54,642 nt of DNA from Acidimicrobiaceae bacterium (GCA_002729125.1 PBTQ01000035.1:1-54642); one strand, 5' to 3'. Positions 34,991 through 45,401 are shown, counted from the stretch's first letter. The notes: generated by a model from the sequence alone, not told the origin. Made by a program: numbers and translations.

Positions 34991-36232
34991 CTACCAGGCG
35001 CATTCCAGGTGCTTCACCCCGTTGATGAAGCTCGACCGGAGGCGGTCGGGTTCGCCCACGGCGTGGATGTTGGGCATCTGGGAGAGCAGCTCCTTGTAGA
35101 GCACGTTGATCTGGCGGCGGGCGAGATGTGCTCCGAGACAGAAGTGAGGGCCGGGGCCACCGAAGCCGATGTGGTTCGTGTTGTCGCGGGTGATGTCGAA
35201 TGCGTACGGGTCGTCGAAGACGTCCTCGTCCCGGTTGCCGGAGCCGTAGAACAGCACCACCTTGTCGCCCTCGTCGAAGACCGTGTCACCCAGTCGGGCA
35301 CCGTCGCGGGTGACGGTTCTGCGGAAGTGGATGACCGGGCTCGCGTGCCGGACGATTTCCTCCACGGCGCCAGGCATGTGGGTGTTGAGATCGCCCTGGA
35401 GGAGTGCCTTCTGCTCAGGGTTGGCGGTGAGGTAGGTGAGGCCCCAGCTGATCGAGTTGCGAGTCGTTTCGTTGCCCGCTGCGCAGAGCAAGACGAAGAA
35501 GCTCTGGATCTCTTCGCGGGTCAGCTTGTCGCCGTCGATTTCGGCGTTGACGAGCGCATGCGTGAGCGTGTCGCCGTCGCTCCCGTCAGCCCGGCTCGCA
35601 ATGTCGTCAATGAGCCCGGCCAGAGCGGCACCGGCGCCAAGGAACGCTTCGAGCGGATTTTGTCCCTCCGGCACGAATTCCGGGTCGCCCTGGCTGAGGA
35701 TGATGTTCGTCATGTCGAAGACGAACTCGTGCTGACTTTCGGGGATACCCATCATGTCGCAGATGATCTTGACTGGTAGCCACGCGGCGCACGCCGTGAC
35801 GAAGTCGCAGCCCGGCCCTGCATCCTGCAGACGATGAGCGGTCGTCTTCGCCGCGGCGTCAACGTCTTCCATGTTGCGTTGCAGCATGCGGGGCGTGAAC
35901 CCGGCCGACACGAGCTTGCGCAGTCGAGCATGTCGCGGATCGTCCATGTTGATCATTGAGCCGAAGAACTCGTTGAACTCAGGCGGGAGGTCGGGAATGT
36001 TGGTGCCCGCCCCCGACTGAAAGAGGTCGGCCTGACGGCTCGCCGCCACGATGTCGGCGTGCTTGGTGAGCGCGTAGTAGCCGGGCCCCGCTGCGAGGTA
36101 CTCGGTGTCGGCCTCGGGAAAGAAGCGAATTGGGTCCTTGCACCGCAGGGTCTCGAACGCGGCCTCTCGGACCGCCATCGGCTCGGTCCAGAATCCCTCG
36201 ATGTCGGACAGATTGATCTCGCTGAGCTGCAT
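34991..36232 (-). CDS. Cytochrome P450
   Basis: Heme loop FGGPGPHFCLGAHLAR; I-helix CAAGNETTRNS; ExxR-like region; start set at MQLSEINLSD. Confidence 0.94.
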   Translation of the reverse strand: MQLSEINLSDIEGFWTEPMAVREAAFETLRCKDPIRFFPEADTEYLAAGPGYYALTKHADIVAASRQADLFQSGAGTNIPDLPPEFNEFFGSMINMDDPRHARLRKLVSAGFTPRMLQRNMEDVDAAAKTTAHRLQDAGPGCDFVTACAAWLPVKIICDMMGIPESQHEFVFDMTNIILSQGDPEFVPEGQNPLEAFLGAGAALAGLIDDIASRADGSDGDTLTHALVNAEIDGDKLTREEIQSFFVLLCAAGNETTRNSISWGLTYLTANPEQKALLQGDLNTHMPGAVEEIVRHASPVIHFRRTVTRDGARLGDTVFDEGDKVVLFYGSGNRDEDVFDDPYAFDITRDNTNHIGFGGPGPHFCLGAHLARRQINVLYKELLSQMPNIHAVGEPDRLRSSFINGVKHLECAW

Positions 36233-36306
36233 GGGCGAGACGCTAGGGGATCGGGTGAAGGCGTTGGTAGCCGGTGCTCGCTGGTCGTCGGTGAGGGGGT
36301 GGGCGA

Positions 36307-39039
36307 TCACCCGTGAAGCGGTCCCGACACGTGGTGAGTCCCGGCGCCGACGTTGGCCGATGTGGAGCCGACGGTGATCGTTGCGGTGGCACCCACCGGG
36401 AGGGTTGCGTCGACGGCGAGCTGCCCGTCGCTGATGGTCCAACTCGTCGATACGGTCCCGCGGGCGGTTTCCAGGTTGGCGCTGGCGTGGGTGAGGCGCC
36501 CAGCAGGATCCGGTCGAGGTTTGATGAGGACGTGTTCGTAGCCGGGCCGCTCCGAATCGGTGTCAAGCCCGGCAACGTAGCGGTGCAAGAACTCACCGAT
36601 CGCTCCAAACGCGTAGTGGTTCTGGCTTACGTCGCTGACCGACCCATCGGGGGTGATGGCATCCCACGTCTCCCAGACGGTGGTCGCTCCCTTTGAGATT
36701 GGATACAGCCACGAGGGAATCTCGGCGCTGAGGAGAACGTCGTAGGCGAGCTCGGTGTGCCCGGCGTCGACAAGGGTCGGGCACAGTAAGGGAGTCATGG
36801 TGAACCCGGTCGCGAGCTTGGCGTCGTTCGCCCGTACTACGCGAGCTAGAGCTTCGCCTGCAGTAGCCCGGTGAGGTTCGTCGATGAGGCCGAACGCCAG
36901 GCATGCGACCAGCCCAATCTGGTCGCGACGGCGAGGAAGGCCGTCGGCGGCGAAAAGGTGCTGTTGAATCGCAGCAACGACCAGTTCCCGCCGTTCGAGC
37001 ATCTGTTGAGCGTCATCGGAGTGGTTGAGGAGCGAGGCGATCCGGGCGACCCGTTGGAGAGTTCGGGCGTAGTACGCCGTGGCGATCAGCGGGTCGGGCT
37101 TGAGAAGCCCGCGAAGCCAGTTCCTCGTGAGTGTTTCGCCTGGCGCTAGCCACTCGGCCCACTGGAAGCCGCTGTCGATGACGTGCTCACGGTGTCGCCC
37201 ACTGCCGATGCGGGTGCGGGGGTCGGCTGTTGCCCACCAGGGGTCGCGCCTGCTGCGGTGTTCGAGCGCGTCGACCCAGCGACACATCGTGGCGTAGTTC
37301 TCCTCAAGGACTCGGTGGTCGCCGTAATGGAGATACAAAGTCCAGGGCACGTCGACGCAGGCATCAGACCAGGCGGCACCGCCGTGAGTGGGGCGCATGA
37401 AGAAAGCGTTGTAGCTGGACGAGACCGGGACCACGCAGGGGATCCGGCCGTCATCGAGTTGGTCGGCCCGAACATCACCGAGCCATCGGACGAGGATGGG
37501 GGCGATGTTGCGGTTGAGCGCTCCGGTGCGCCCGAAAACGGCGATGTCTCCGGTCCATCCGGCCTTCTCACGCGTAGGGCAGTCGGTCGGTATCTCGACG
37601 AAGTTCGCGACTTGAGAACGGTCGATGTTCTCGATGAGTCGGTTGATCTCCCCGTGGGAGCATTCGAATCGGCCGGTGGCCCGTGCTTCGCTGCTGAGCA
37701 CGAGCGCAGTGAAGTCTTCGGCGGTTGGTTCTGATCCGGTAGGCCACTCGTCGACCCGGGCGTAGCGGAAGCCGTGGTAGGTGAAACGCGCAGCGAAGGT
37801 CTCAGTTTCGCCAGCACCAGCCAGGGTGTAGCGAACCTGTTGGCGGGAGTCGCCGAATGTGTCCGATGTGAACTCCCCATCGGCAGTGAGGGTCTCGCCA
37901 TGGGTAAGCCGAACGCGTGAACCGGCTGGGCCGCTGACCGTGAACTCCACAACCCCAGCAAGGTTCTGCCCGAAATCCACGACGGCCTCACCCGATGGGG
38001 TACGGAACACCTCTTGAGCACAGATCTGTCCGACAACACGGACACTGGGGCCAACCTGGGGGACAAGGCGGCGGGTCGGTCCGTCGACAACCGCCACCGT
38101 GGACCACGCTTGGTCATCAAAACCAGTGGAGGTCCATCCATCGGGCTCGAGGCGGGCATCGAACTCCTCGCCGTTGAACAGGCACGCACGACGCACGCCG
38201 CCCTCGGCCGCCTTCCAAGTGGAGTCGGACTGGACGAGCATGCGGTGGCCAGCCTCGAGCCGAGCGATCGCAGCGACGTTGGTTCCCCAATTGTTCGGCT
38301 TTCGGAAGACCCCGACTCGACCCCGCCACCACCCGTCAGCCAGCGTGATGCCGATCGTGTTTCGGCCTTCGATCAGCAGCGCTGACACGTCATAGGTCTG
38401 GTGCTGGATCCGGTGGTCGTAGGCAGTGAAGCCGGGACGAAGCCGATCGTCGCTGACAGAGATGCCGTTGATCTCGATGTCGTAGACACCAAGGGCGGAA
38501 CAGTAGAGGCGAGCATCGGCGATATCGTCGCCCGGCGCGACCTCGAATTCCTTGCGCAGCAGCGGGCTCGGCCGGTCTGCGCTTCGTTGTCGCCGGCGAA
38601 GGCGTCGCGACGCCGGTCGTGCGGATTCACGGGGTGAGCTGATCCAGGCGGTGCCGCCCCAATCTTCGGTCCGCAGGAGTGCCATCTCTAAGCTGGCTGG
38701 TTCGCTCCATGGACCCGGCCTGGTCGGCTCGGTACCAGGTTCGCCAGCCCACACCCTGACCCGCCAGGTGCACTGCTGCCGTGAACTCAGGTCCTGGCCG
38801 GCGTAGGGAATGAGTACCTGGTTAGCGCTCCGCACCATGGCGGTCTTCCAGGTCACGCAGTCGCTGCTGATGACCTCAATCTCGTAGGCCAGCTGAATCT
38901 CGTTAGAGGGGTCGTCGGACTCAAGTCGCCACGAGAACCGGGGCTGCGTCGTCGCAAGACCGATCGGATCGGTTTCGTATTCGGTCGTGAGCCCTGTGGC
39001 ACGCATCGACAAAGACTCTTGCAGCTCAACCCCACCCAC
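36307..39039 (-). CDS. GH78-family alpha-L-rhamnosidase-like protein
   Basis: PRFSWRLESDD...QLAYEIEV; FTAYDHRIQHQTYDVSALL; PTDCPTREKAGWTGDIAVFGRTGALN; WETWDAITPDGSVSDVSQNHYAFGAIGEFLHRYVAGL. Confidence 0.9.
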   Translation of the reverse strand: MGGVELQESLSMRATGLTTEYETDPIGLATTQPRFSWRLESDDPSNEIQLAYEIEVISSDCVTWKTAMVRSANQVLIPYAGQDLSSRQQCTWRVRVWAGEPGTEPTRPGPWSEPASLEMALLRTEDWGGTAWISSPRESARPASRRLRRRQRSADRPSPLLRKEFEVAPGDDIADARLYCSALGVYDIEINGISVSDDRLRPGFTAYDHRIQHQTYDVSALLIEGRNTIGITLADGWWRGRVGVFRKPNNWGTNVAAIARLEAGHRMLVQSDSTWKAAEGGVRRACLFNGEEFDARLEPDGWTSTGFDDQAWSTVAVVDGPTRRLVPQVGPSVRVVGQICAQEVFRTPSGEAVVDFGQNLAGVVEFTVSGPAGSRVRLTHGETLTADGEFTSDTFGDSRQQVRYTLAGAGETETFAARFTYHGFRYARVDEWPTGSEPTAEDFTALVLSSEARATGRFECSHGEINRLIENIDRSQVANFVEIPTDCPTREKAGWTGDIAVFGRTGALNRNIAPILVRWLGDVRADQLDDGRIPCVVPVSSSYNAFFMRPTHGGAAWSDACVDVPWTLYLHYGDHRVLEENYATMCRWVDALEHRSRRDPWWATADPRTRIGSGRHREHVIDSGFQWAEWLAPGETLTRNWLRGLLKPDPLIATAYYARTLQRVARIASLLNHSDDAQQMLERRELVVAAIQQHLFAADGLPRRRDQIGLVACLAFGLIDEPHRATAGEALARVVRANDAKLATGFTMTPLLCPTLVDAGHTELAYDVLLSAEIPSWLYPISKGATTVWETWDAITPDGSVSDVSQNHYAFGAIGEFLHRYVAGLDTDSERPGYEHVLIKPRPDPAGRLTHASANLETARGTVSTSWTISDGQLAVDATLPVGATATITVGSTSANVGAGTHHVSGPLHG

Positions 39040-39117
39040 TACCAGGCATGGTCTTCATGAGTTCACCTCGGTCGACGTCAGTAGCCGCTGCCTGCCCGCA
39101 GTCAGGGAGAGCACCGT

Positions 39118-39636
39118 TCACTCTTCCCCGTTGTTGGCGTTGATGTCGACCCGCACATTGTTGTCGTCATCGATCGTCACGGGGTACGTCTGGATCAGTT
39201 CGCCGGTCGAGAGATTACCTCGCTCGTCCATCGTCACGCCCGCACAGTCGGCGTCGCTACCGCCGGCCAGCATGAGATCGAACCGGTCCGCATCGCTGTT
39301 CCACTCGAAGAAGCAGTCGCGCGGCGCGCCGATCGGGCGGGCATCAAAGGCGAACCAGCCCGCCTCGGGATCGTCGCCGAGGTGCTGAAGGATGATGTCG
39401 CGGCTGCGCCCGGCTACGTCGCTGTAGAGGATCGGCCCGCGGTCGTCGATTTCCTCGGAGATCCGACCGATCTGGCCCGCGTCAAAGTCGGTGTCACCGA
39501 GCTGGAGCTCAACGTTTTCGCTCTGGTTGGCGAGGAATAGCACACCGCCGCCGAGGACGACGGCGATCATCACGCCGGTGATACCGACAAGGATCGCCGA
39601 GCGAGCATTCATCTGTGGACCGCGGGCGACGGGCAT
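39118..39636 (-). CDS. Hypothetical membrane-anchored protein
   Basis: MPVARGPQMNARSAILVGITGVMIAVVLGGGVLFLANQSENVELQ..., one N-terminal TM; the longer ORF upstream is a sucC shadow. Confidence 0.65.
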   Translation of the reverse strand: MPVARGPQMNARSAILVGITGVMIAVVLGGGVLFLANQSENVELQLGDTDFDAGQIGRISEEIDDRGPILYSDVAGRSRDIILQHLGDDPEAGWFAFDARPIGAPRDCFFEWNSDADRFDLMLAGGSDADCAGVTMDERGNLSTGELIQTYPVTIDDDNNVRVDINANNGEE

Positions 39637-39720
39637 GGGAGGTCTCTCCTGGCGCCAAAGGGGGTAGAGCGAAGTTCGCTGCCTAGTATCTCCCCGTACG
39701 CGATCAGGGAGGCAACGCCG

Positions 39721-40860
39721 GTGGATTTGTTCGAGTATCAGGGCAAGCAGTTCTTCGCCCAATACGGGATGCCGGTCAGCCCCGGCCAGGTGGCATTCAC
39801 GGTCGATGAGGCCGTCGTCGCCGCCGAGGAACTCGGTACCCCGGTGATGGTCAAAGCACAGGTCCACACCGGTGGTCGCGGCAAGGCGGGCGGCGTGAAA
39901 TTCGCCGCCGATATCGATGCCGTCCGCGAGCACGCCACGAATATCCTCGGTCTCGACATCAACGGCCACCTCGTGAAGCGAGTGTGGATCGAGAAGGCCT
40001 CCGATATCGCGGAGGAGTACTACGCAAGCTTCACGCTCGACCGCTCGGCGAAGAAGCACCTCGGCATGCTCTCCAAGGAGGGCGGCGTCGAGATCGAAAC
40101 CGTCGCCGAGGAAAATCCCGACGCAATCGCCAAGATCTGGGTCGACCCGGTCGTCGGCATCGACGAGGCCACCACGCGAGCCTGGGTTGCTGCTGCGAAT
40201 CTGCCCGCTGCCGCAGTCGAAGGCGCAGTCGACACCCTCCAGAAGCTCTACACCGCCTACACCGACGGCGACTGCGACCTCGTCGAGATCAACCCGCTGA
40301 TCCTCACGCCAGAGGGCAAGGTTCATGTGCTCGACGCCAAGGTCACCCTCGACGGCAACAGCACCTTCCGCCACGAGGACTACACCCAGTTCGACGAGAC
40401 CCAGCCCCGCGACGATCGCGAACAGGCCGCTCACGCCAAGGGCCTGCAGTACGTCGGTCTCGACGGCAGCGTCGGCGTGATCGCCAACGGCGCCGGGCTC
40501 GCCATGAGCACCGTCGACGTCGTCAACCAGGTCGGTGGAAGCCCGGCCAACTTCCTCGACATCGGCGGCGGCGCCAACGCCGATGTCATGGCCGGGGCCA
40601 TGGAAGTCATCAACAACGACCCGAACGTGAAGTCGATCTTCATCAACATCTTCGGCGGCATCACCCGAGGCGAAGAGGTCGCCAACGGCATCCTCGAAGC
40701 CATGCAGCGGGTCGAGATCGACAGTCCGATCGTGATCCGCCTCGACGGCACCAACGCCGAGGAAGGCCGGGCCATCCTGGCCCCGAACCTCAGCGACACG
40801 CTGATGATGGAAGAGACGATGCTCGACGCCGCCCGTAAAGCCGTCGAGCTGGCCAGTTGA
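39721..40860 (+). CDS. sucC: Succinyl-CoA ligase (ADP-forming) beta subunit
   Basis: MDLFEYQGKQFFAQYGMPVSPGQVAFTVDEA; VKAQVHTGGRGKAGGVK; FINIFGGITRGEEVANGI; GTG start. Confidence 0.95.
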   Translation: MDLFEYQGKQFFAQYGMPVSPGQVAFTVDEAVVAAEELGTPVMVKAQVHTGGRGKAGGVKFAADIDAVREHATNILGLDINGHLVKRVWIEKASDIAEEYYASFTLDRSAKKHLGMLSKEGGVEIETVAEENPDAIAKIWVDPVVGIDEATTRAWVAAANLPAAAVEGAVDTLQKLYTAYTDGDCDLVEINPLILTPEGKVHVLDAKVTLDGNSTFRHEDYTQFDETQPRDDREQAAHAKGLQYVGLDGSVGVIANGAGLAMSTVDVVNQVGGSPANFLDIGGGANADVMAGAMEVINNDPNVKSIFINIFGGITRGEEVANGILEAMQRVEIDSPIVIRLDGTNAEEGRAILAPNLSDTLMMEETMLDAARKAVELAS

Positions 40861-40891
40861 TCATCAACGGAGCAGCAGAAAGAACATAACC

Positions 40892-41776
40892 ATGAGCATC
40901 TTCGTCGACGAAAACACCAAGGTCATCTACCAGGGCCTCACCGGCTCGCAAGGCAGCTACTACGGCGGACTCAACCGCGCCTACGGCACACAGGTTGCGG
41001 CCGGCACCCACCCGAAGAAGGCCGGCACCGATGTAGACGGCGTGCCGATCTACGCATCAGTTGCCGAGGCCAAGGAAGCCACCGGCGCCACCGCCAGCTG
41101 CATTTTCATCCCTGCGCCAGGTGTGCAGGGCGCTGTGCTCGAGGCGGCCGAGGCCGGCATCGAGTTCATCGTGTCCATCACCGAAGGGGTGCCCGCCCAC
41201 GACGAGGCGTACTTCTTCAACAAGCTGAAGTCCGACTTCCCGAACACCCGCCTCCTGGGCCCGAACTGCCCAGGCATCATCAGCCCCGGCAAGGCCAACA
41301 TTGGGATCACGGCCGGGCACATCGCCAAGGCGGGCGGGCCGGTCGGCATTGTGAGCCGCTCCGGCACCCTCACCTATCAGGCGCTTTACGAGCTCAAGCA
41401 GAAGGACATCGGCGTCACCACCTGTGTCGGTATCGGTGGCGATCCGGTGCCGGGGACGTCGTTCATCGATTGCCTCGAGGCGTTCGAAGCCGACCCCGAG
41501 ACCAAGGCCGTGATGATGATCGGTGAAATCGGTGGCTCGGCCGAGGAAGAAGCTGCGGCGTTCATCAAGAACCACATGAGCAAGCCGGTCAGCTCCTACA
41601 TCGCGGGGGTCACCGCCCCTCCCGGCAAGAAGATGGGCCACGCTGGCGCCATCGTGTCGGGCGGGAAGGGCACCGCCGCAGCGAAGATGGAAGCGCTGGA
41701 GGATGCCGGAGTCAGGGTTGGTCAGAACCCAACCGAGGCCGGTGAGTTGATGGCGGAGATCGTCGCAGCGCTCTGA
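40892..41776 (+). CDS. sucD: Succinyl-CoA ligase alpha subunit
   Basis: MSIFVDENTKVIYQGLTGSQGSYYG; GPNCPGIISPGKANIGI; GRSGTLTY-like; GHAGAIVSGGKGTA. Confidence 0.95.
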   Translation: MSIFVDENTKVIYQGLTGSQGSYYGGLNRAYGTQVAAGTHPKKAGTDVDGVPIYASVAEAKEATGATASCIFIPAPGVQGAVLEAAEAGIEFIVSITEGVPAHDEAYFFNKLKSDFPNTRLLGPNCPGIISPGKANIGITAGHIAKAGGPVGIVSRSGTLTYQALYELKQKDIGVTTCVGIGGDPVPGTSFIDCLEAFEADPETKAVMMIGEIGGSAEEEAAAFIKNHMSKPVSSYIAGVTAPPGKKMGHAGAIVSGGKGTAAAKMEALEDAGVRVGQNPTEAGELMAEIVAAL

Positions 41777-41872
41777 GCGATCCGGCAGCATCGCCTGCGC
41801 TGCTGCCGCCGTGTGCCATGCCCTGGTGAGTGGTCCACGGTCAGACTGGAGCCAGATGCCAGCCTGTTCCCG

Positions 41873-42949
41873 ATGCGAACGTTTGCCTGCGTCGTGGTGC
41901 TCGGTGGCCTTCTTGCGGCCGCTTGCGGGCCGTCCTCGGTTGACGGTGCCCCGACCGAGGTGACGACCCCGACCACCGAGTCGGTTTCGCCGTCGACCAC
42001 CACAACCTCGGCTCCTCCGCCCACGACCACCACGTCGACCACCACCTCGACGACGTCGAGTACCACCACGATTCCCGATGTCCCGCCAGAACTGGTGCTC
42101 GACGAAACAGGGGTGCCGGTGAACGGCCAGACCGACGGTGTCTTGATCACCGAGACGGGCTGGGTCACCCCGGTTCTGAGCGGGCTGGCCGGCGGCCGTC
42201 ATCGGGTCTGGACGCCGTGCGGCAGGACCCAGGACATCGCCGGTGGGCGTTTCGTCGGTTCGGTCGATTTCGTGCTCGACCCGGGCCACGGAGGCTCCGA
42301 GCCCGGAGCGGTCGGTCGGGGAGGCCTCCGCGAGGCCGATCTGAATCTCGACGTGACACTGAAGCTGCGCGATGCGCTTGTTGATGCCGGCTACTCGGTA
42401 ACGATGACCCGCCAGACCGACGTGCGGGTGCCGATCGTGACCCGCGCCGAAATCGCGCAGGCACTCGACCCGATCGCGTTCATCTCAGTTCACTTCAACG
42501 CAGGAACGGACGCTGCGAGCACCACCCCCGGCACCGAGATGTACCACCAGATCGACAGCCCCGATTCAAAGCGCCTCGCCGGCCTCATCTACGAAGAGGC
42601 CTTCGGGGTGCTCGATCAGTTCGACATCGGATGGGTCGCGTTGGGAGACGCCGGAACCCTCGTTCGTCCCAATCGGGCGGGAGGGGATTACTACGGAGTG
42701 TTGCGCCGCCCGGCGCCGGTCGTGAGTGTGCTCGCCGAGTACGCCTACCTGTCCAACCCTTCCGAGGAGCAGCTCGTCTCGGATCCAGCGGTCCAGCAGA
42801 TGCTTGCTGACGCGACCGTTACGGCGATCGAGCGGTTCTTGACCACCGACGATCCCGGCTCTGGTTTCATCGACGACCCGATCTTCCGAGGGTACGGACC
42901 GTCAGGTGCGGGTCGGACCACCAACTGCACGGATCCACCGCTCGAGTGA
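41873..42949 (+). CDS. N-acetylmuramoyl-L-alanine amidase (Amidase_3), lipoprotein with Thr/Pro-rich linker
   Basis: Lipobox LLAAACGPS; VDFVLDPGHGGSEPGAVGRGGLREADLNLDVTLKLRDAL; FISVHFNAG; low-complexity TTTTSTTTSTTSSTTT linker. Confidence 0.88.
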   Translation: MRTFACVVVLGGLLAAACGPSSVDGAPTEVTTPTTESVSPSTTTTSAPPPTTTTSTTTSTTSSTTTIPDVPPELVLDETGVPVNGQTDGVLITETGWVTPVLSGLAGGRHRVWTPCGRTQDIAGGRFVGSVDFVLDPGHGGSEPGAVGRGGLREADLNLDVTLKLRDALVDAGYSVTMTRQTDVRVPIVTRAEIAQALDPIAFISVHFNAGTDAASTTPGTEMYHQIDSPDSKRLAGLIYEEAFGVLDQFDIGWVALGDAGTLVRPNRAGGDYYGVLRRPAPVVSVLAEYAYLSNPSEEQLVSDPAVQQMLADATVTAIERFLTTDDPGSGFIDDPIFRGYGPSGAGRTTNCTDPPLE

Positions 42950-42964
42950 GGCGAGCGCCCGCAT

Positions 42965-42997
42965 CGTTTGCCGTGAGCTTGAACCGTTTGCCATGAG
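42965..42997 (+). repeat. Tandem 13-mer direct repeat upstream of purH
   Basis: CGTTTGCCGTGAG-cttgaac-CGTTTGCCATGAG, 12/13 identity, 20-bp period. Confidence 0.6.
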
Positions 42998-43047
42998 GAG
43001 TTGTCGGGCCGCGGGCGGCATCCCCTGTGCCTGGTAGCTTCCGACAG

Positions 43048-44598
43048 GTGAGCGAATCGCGTCGTGCATTGTTGTCGGTTTACGACAAGTCCGGGGTCGT
43101 TGACCTCGCCCAAGGTCTTGCCGACCTGGGGTGGGAGCTGATTTCCAGCGGAGGCACGGCCCGCGTGATTGCCGACGCCGGCATTCAGGTCACCGACGTG
43201 GCCCAGCACACCGGCTCACCGATCATGCTCGGGCATCGAGTCGTCACCCTCCATCCCAAGGTGCACGGTGGCATCCTCGCCGATCGCACCGACCCCGAAC
43301 ACCAAGCCGACATGGCCGAGCACGACATCGACCCGATCGATCTCGTCGTCGGCAACCTCTACCCGTTCGGATCGAGCGTGGCCGACTTCCAACACGGAGC
43401 CGGGCGCCCCGAAGAATTGATCGACATCGGTGGCCCCGCGATGGTTCGCGCGGCGGCGAAGAACCACGCCCAGGTCGGCGTGGTCGTCGACCCATCGAGG
43501 TACGACGATGTTTTGGCCGAGCTTCGCGCCTCGGGTTCCCTCAGCGATGCAACCCGCCGTGCGCTCGCCCGCGACGCCTTCGCTCACACCGCTGCCTACG
43601 ACGCTGCGATCGTCACCTGGTTTGACGAGACAGCCGACGACCCAGAGACGCTGCCCCCGACGATCCATCTCGCCCTCGAACGCGCCGACGTCCTGCGTTA
43701 CGGCGAGAACCCCCACCAACAAGGCGCCCGTTACCGACGAGCCGATCAGCCGGGGATCTGGGATGCCGTCGAACAGCACAGCGGTGTGGCGCTCAGCTAT
43801 CTCAACTTCTTCGACGCCGATGCTGCATGGCGTCTCGCCCACGATCTCGGCGAGCAACCGGCGGTTGCGATCATGAAGCACGCCAATCCGTGTGGTGCCG
43901 CCGTCGCCGCCGATCTCGCTTCGGCGTACAGGCGGGCGTTCGAATGCGATCCTCGTTCTGCGTTCGGTGGCATCGTCGCCACCAACCGGGTCGTGGATCT
44001 CGCCACGGTCGAGGCCATGGTCGATGCAGCACAGGCCGACGTCGTCCTGGCCCCTGGTTACGAGGACGGGGTCATCGAGCAGCTGATCGGCAAACGAAAG
44101 AACACCCGGATCCTCGCCGTGACGGTGCCCGATGCGGCACCGGCCCTCGCCATCCGGCAGATGGCCGATGGTTTCCTGGTCCAGCAGAATCACCGTTTCG
44201 ATGCCCAGCCCGACGATTGGGCCGTTGTCACCGATCGACAACCTTCGGCGCAGGAACTCGCTGACGCAGCGTTCGCGTGGAGGGTCTGTGGCCATGTGAA
44301 TTCCAACGCCATCGTGCTCGCCAAGGACGGGGTTGCGTGGGGGATCGGTGCCGGCCAGCAGAACCGGGTTGAGTCGGGAGAGATCGCAGCGGCAAAAGCG
44401 GCCGGACGAGCCGAGGGCGGGGCGTGCGCGAGTGATGCGTTCTACCCGTTCCCCGATGGCGTCCATGCAGCTGCCGACGCCGGCGCGGCGATCATTGTGC
44501 AGCCCGGTGGTTCGGTCGGCGACGAGCAGACCATCGCTGCGGCGAACGAGCGCGGTGTTGCAATGGTCTTCACCGGAGAACGCCAGTTCCTTCACTGA
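43048..44598 (+). CDS. purH: Bifunctional AICAR formyltransferase/IMP cyclohydrolase
   Basis: RRALLSVYDKSGVVDLAQGLADLGWELISSGGTARVI; RYGENPHQQGARYR; KHANPCG; GTG 43048. Confidence 0.95.
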   Translation: MSESRRALLSVYDKSGVVDLAQGLADLGWELISSGGTARVIADAGIQVTDVAQHTGSPIMLGHRVVTLHPKVHGGILADRTDPEHQADMAEHDIDPIDLVVGNLYPFGSSVADFQHGAGRPEELIDIGGPAMVRAAAKNHAQVGVVVDPSRYDDVLAELRASGSLSDATRRALARDAFAHTAAYDAAIVTWFDETADDPETLPPTIHLALERADVLRYGENPHQQGARYRRADQPGIWDAVEQHSGVALSYLNFFDADAAWRLAHDLGEQPAVAIMKHANPCGAAVAADLASAYRRAFECDPRSAFGGIVATNRVVDLATVEAMVDAAQADVVLAPGYEDGVIEQLIGKRKNTRILAVTVPDAAPALAIRQMADGFLVQQNHRFDAQPDDWAVVTDRQPSAQELADAAFAWRVCGHVNSNAIVLAKDGVAWGIGAGQQNRVESGEIAAAKAAGRAEGGACASDAFYPFPDGVHAAADAGAAIIVQPGGSVGDEQTIAAANERGVAMVFTGERQFLH

Positions 44599-44623
44599 TA
44601 CGCGGTATCGAGATAAGCCACTG

Positions 44624-45310
44624 ATGAGCGAACGCCACCCAAAATCCGTCGATTGGGCGATCAAGGTCCAAGCGAGCCGCGCTGGAGGAGTCTTCTACTG
44701 GGCAGTGAGAGGCCTTCTCCGGCTGACGCTGCTGCCGTGGCTTCGGGTGACGGTCGAGGGCATCGAGCACCTCGACACCCCCGGCCCGGTCATCCTTGCG
44801 CCGGTGCACCGCAGCAACCTTGATTCGGTTGTCGTCGCCTGCACGGCGCGACGTCGGCTTCGGGCCCTCGGCAAGGAATCGTTGTTCCTGCACCCGATCT
44901 TCGCCTGGGTGAACGCTGCGCTGGGAGCCATCCCGGTCCGACGGGGTGAGGTCGACCGTCAGGCCATGAAGGCAGCGCAGACGATCATCGCCGATGGCGC
45001 CATGATGACCGTCTTCCCTGAGGGCACCCGCCAGTCCGGCGATCAGGTGCTCGGGGTCTTCGACGGCACGACCTACCTGGCCCACAAGACCGGTGCACCG
45101 ATCATCCCCATCGGGATCGGAGGAACGGAGGCGGCGATGGCAAGCGGCTCGAAGGGCATCCGGCGGGTGCGGTGTTCGGTTGTGGTGGGGGAACCCATCG
45201 CTGCACCCGAGGGAAGGATGAGCCAGCCGCAGCGCCATGCCTTCAGCGAAGAGGTGAGTGCCGAGCTCCAGAAGGTGTTCGATCGAGCGATTTCGCTGGC
45301 GGCCGACTGA
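44624..45310 (+). CDS. Lysophospholipid / 1-acyl-glycerol-3-phosphate acyltransferase
   Basis: GPVILAPVHRSNLDSVV (HxxxxD-like: HRSNLD); MMTVFPEGTRQSGDQ; ATG 44624. Confidence 0.88.
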   Translation: MSERHPKSVDWAIKVQASRAGGVFYWAVRGLLRLTLLPWLRVTVEGIEHLDTPGPVILAPVHRSNLDSVVVACTARRRLRALGKESLFLHPIFAWVNAALGAIPVRRGEVDRQAMKAAQTIIADGAMMTVFPEGTRQSGDQVLGVFDGTTYLAHKTGAPIIPIGIGGTEAAMASGSKGIRRVRCSVVVGEPIAAPEGRMSQPQRHAFSEEVSAELQKVFDRAISLAAD

Positions 45311-45401
45311 TCGCGTCGCAACGGGCCGATGACATCGTCACTCGCCCGAAATCGGCTCGTGGGCAGGCTCGAAGCGCCCTCGGCCAGTTACCATCCGAGG
45401 T

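Noticed and set aside
41948-42073. Low-complexity ACC/ACG-rich tract
   Set aside because: Encodes the Thr/Ser/Pro linker of the amidase lipoprotein; not a separate repeat element.
41057-42289. 410-aa Arg/Gly-rich minus-strand ORF opposite sucD and amidase
   Set aside because: Composition reflects the antisense of Thr/Pro-rich linker codons, not a real protein.
43216-44664. 482-aa minus-strand ORF opposite purH
   Set aside because: Shadow of purH.
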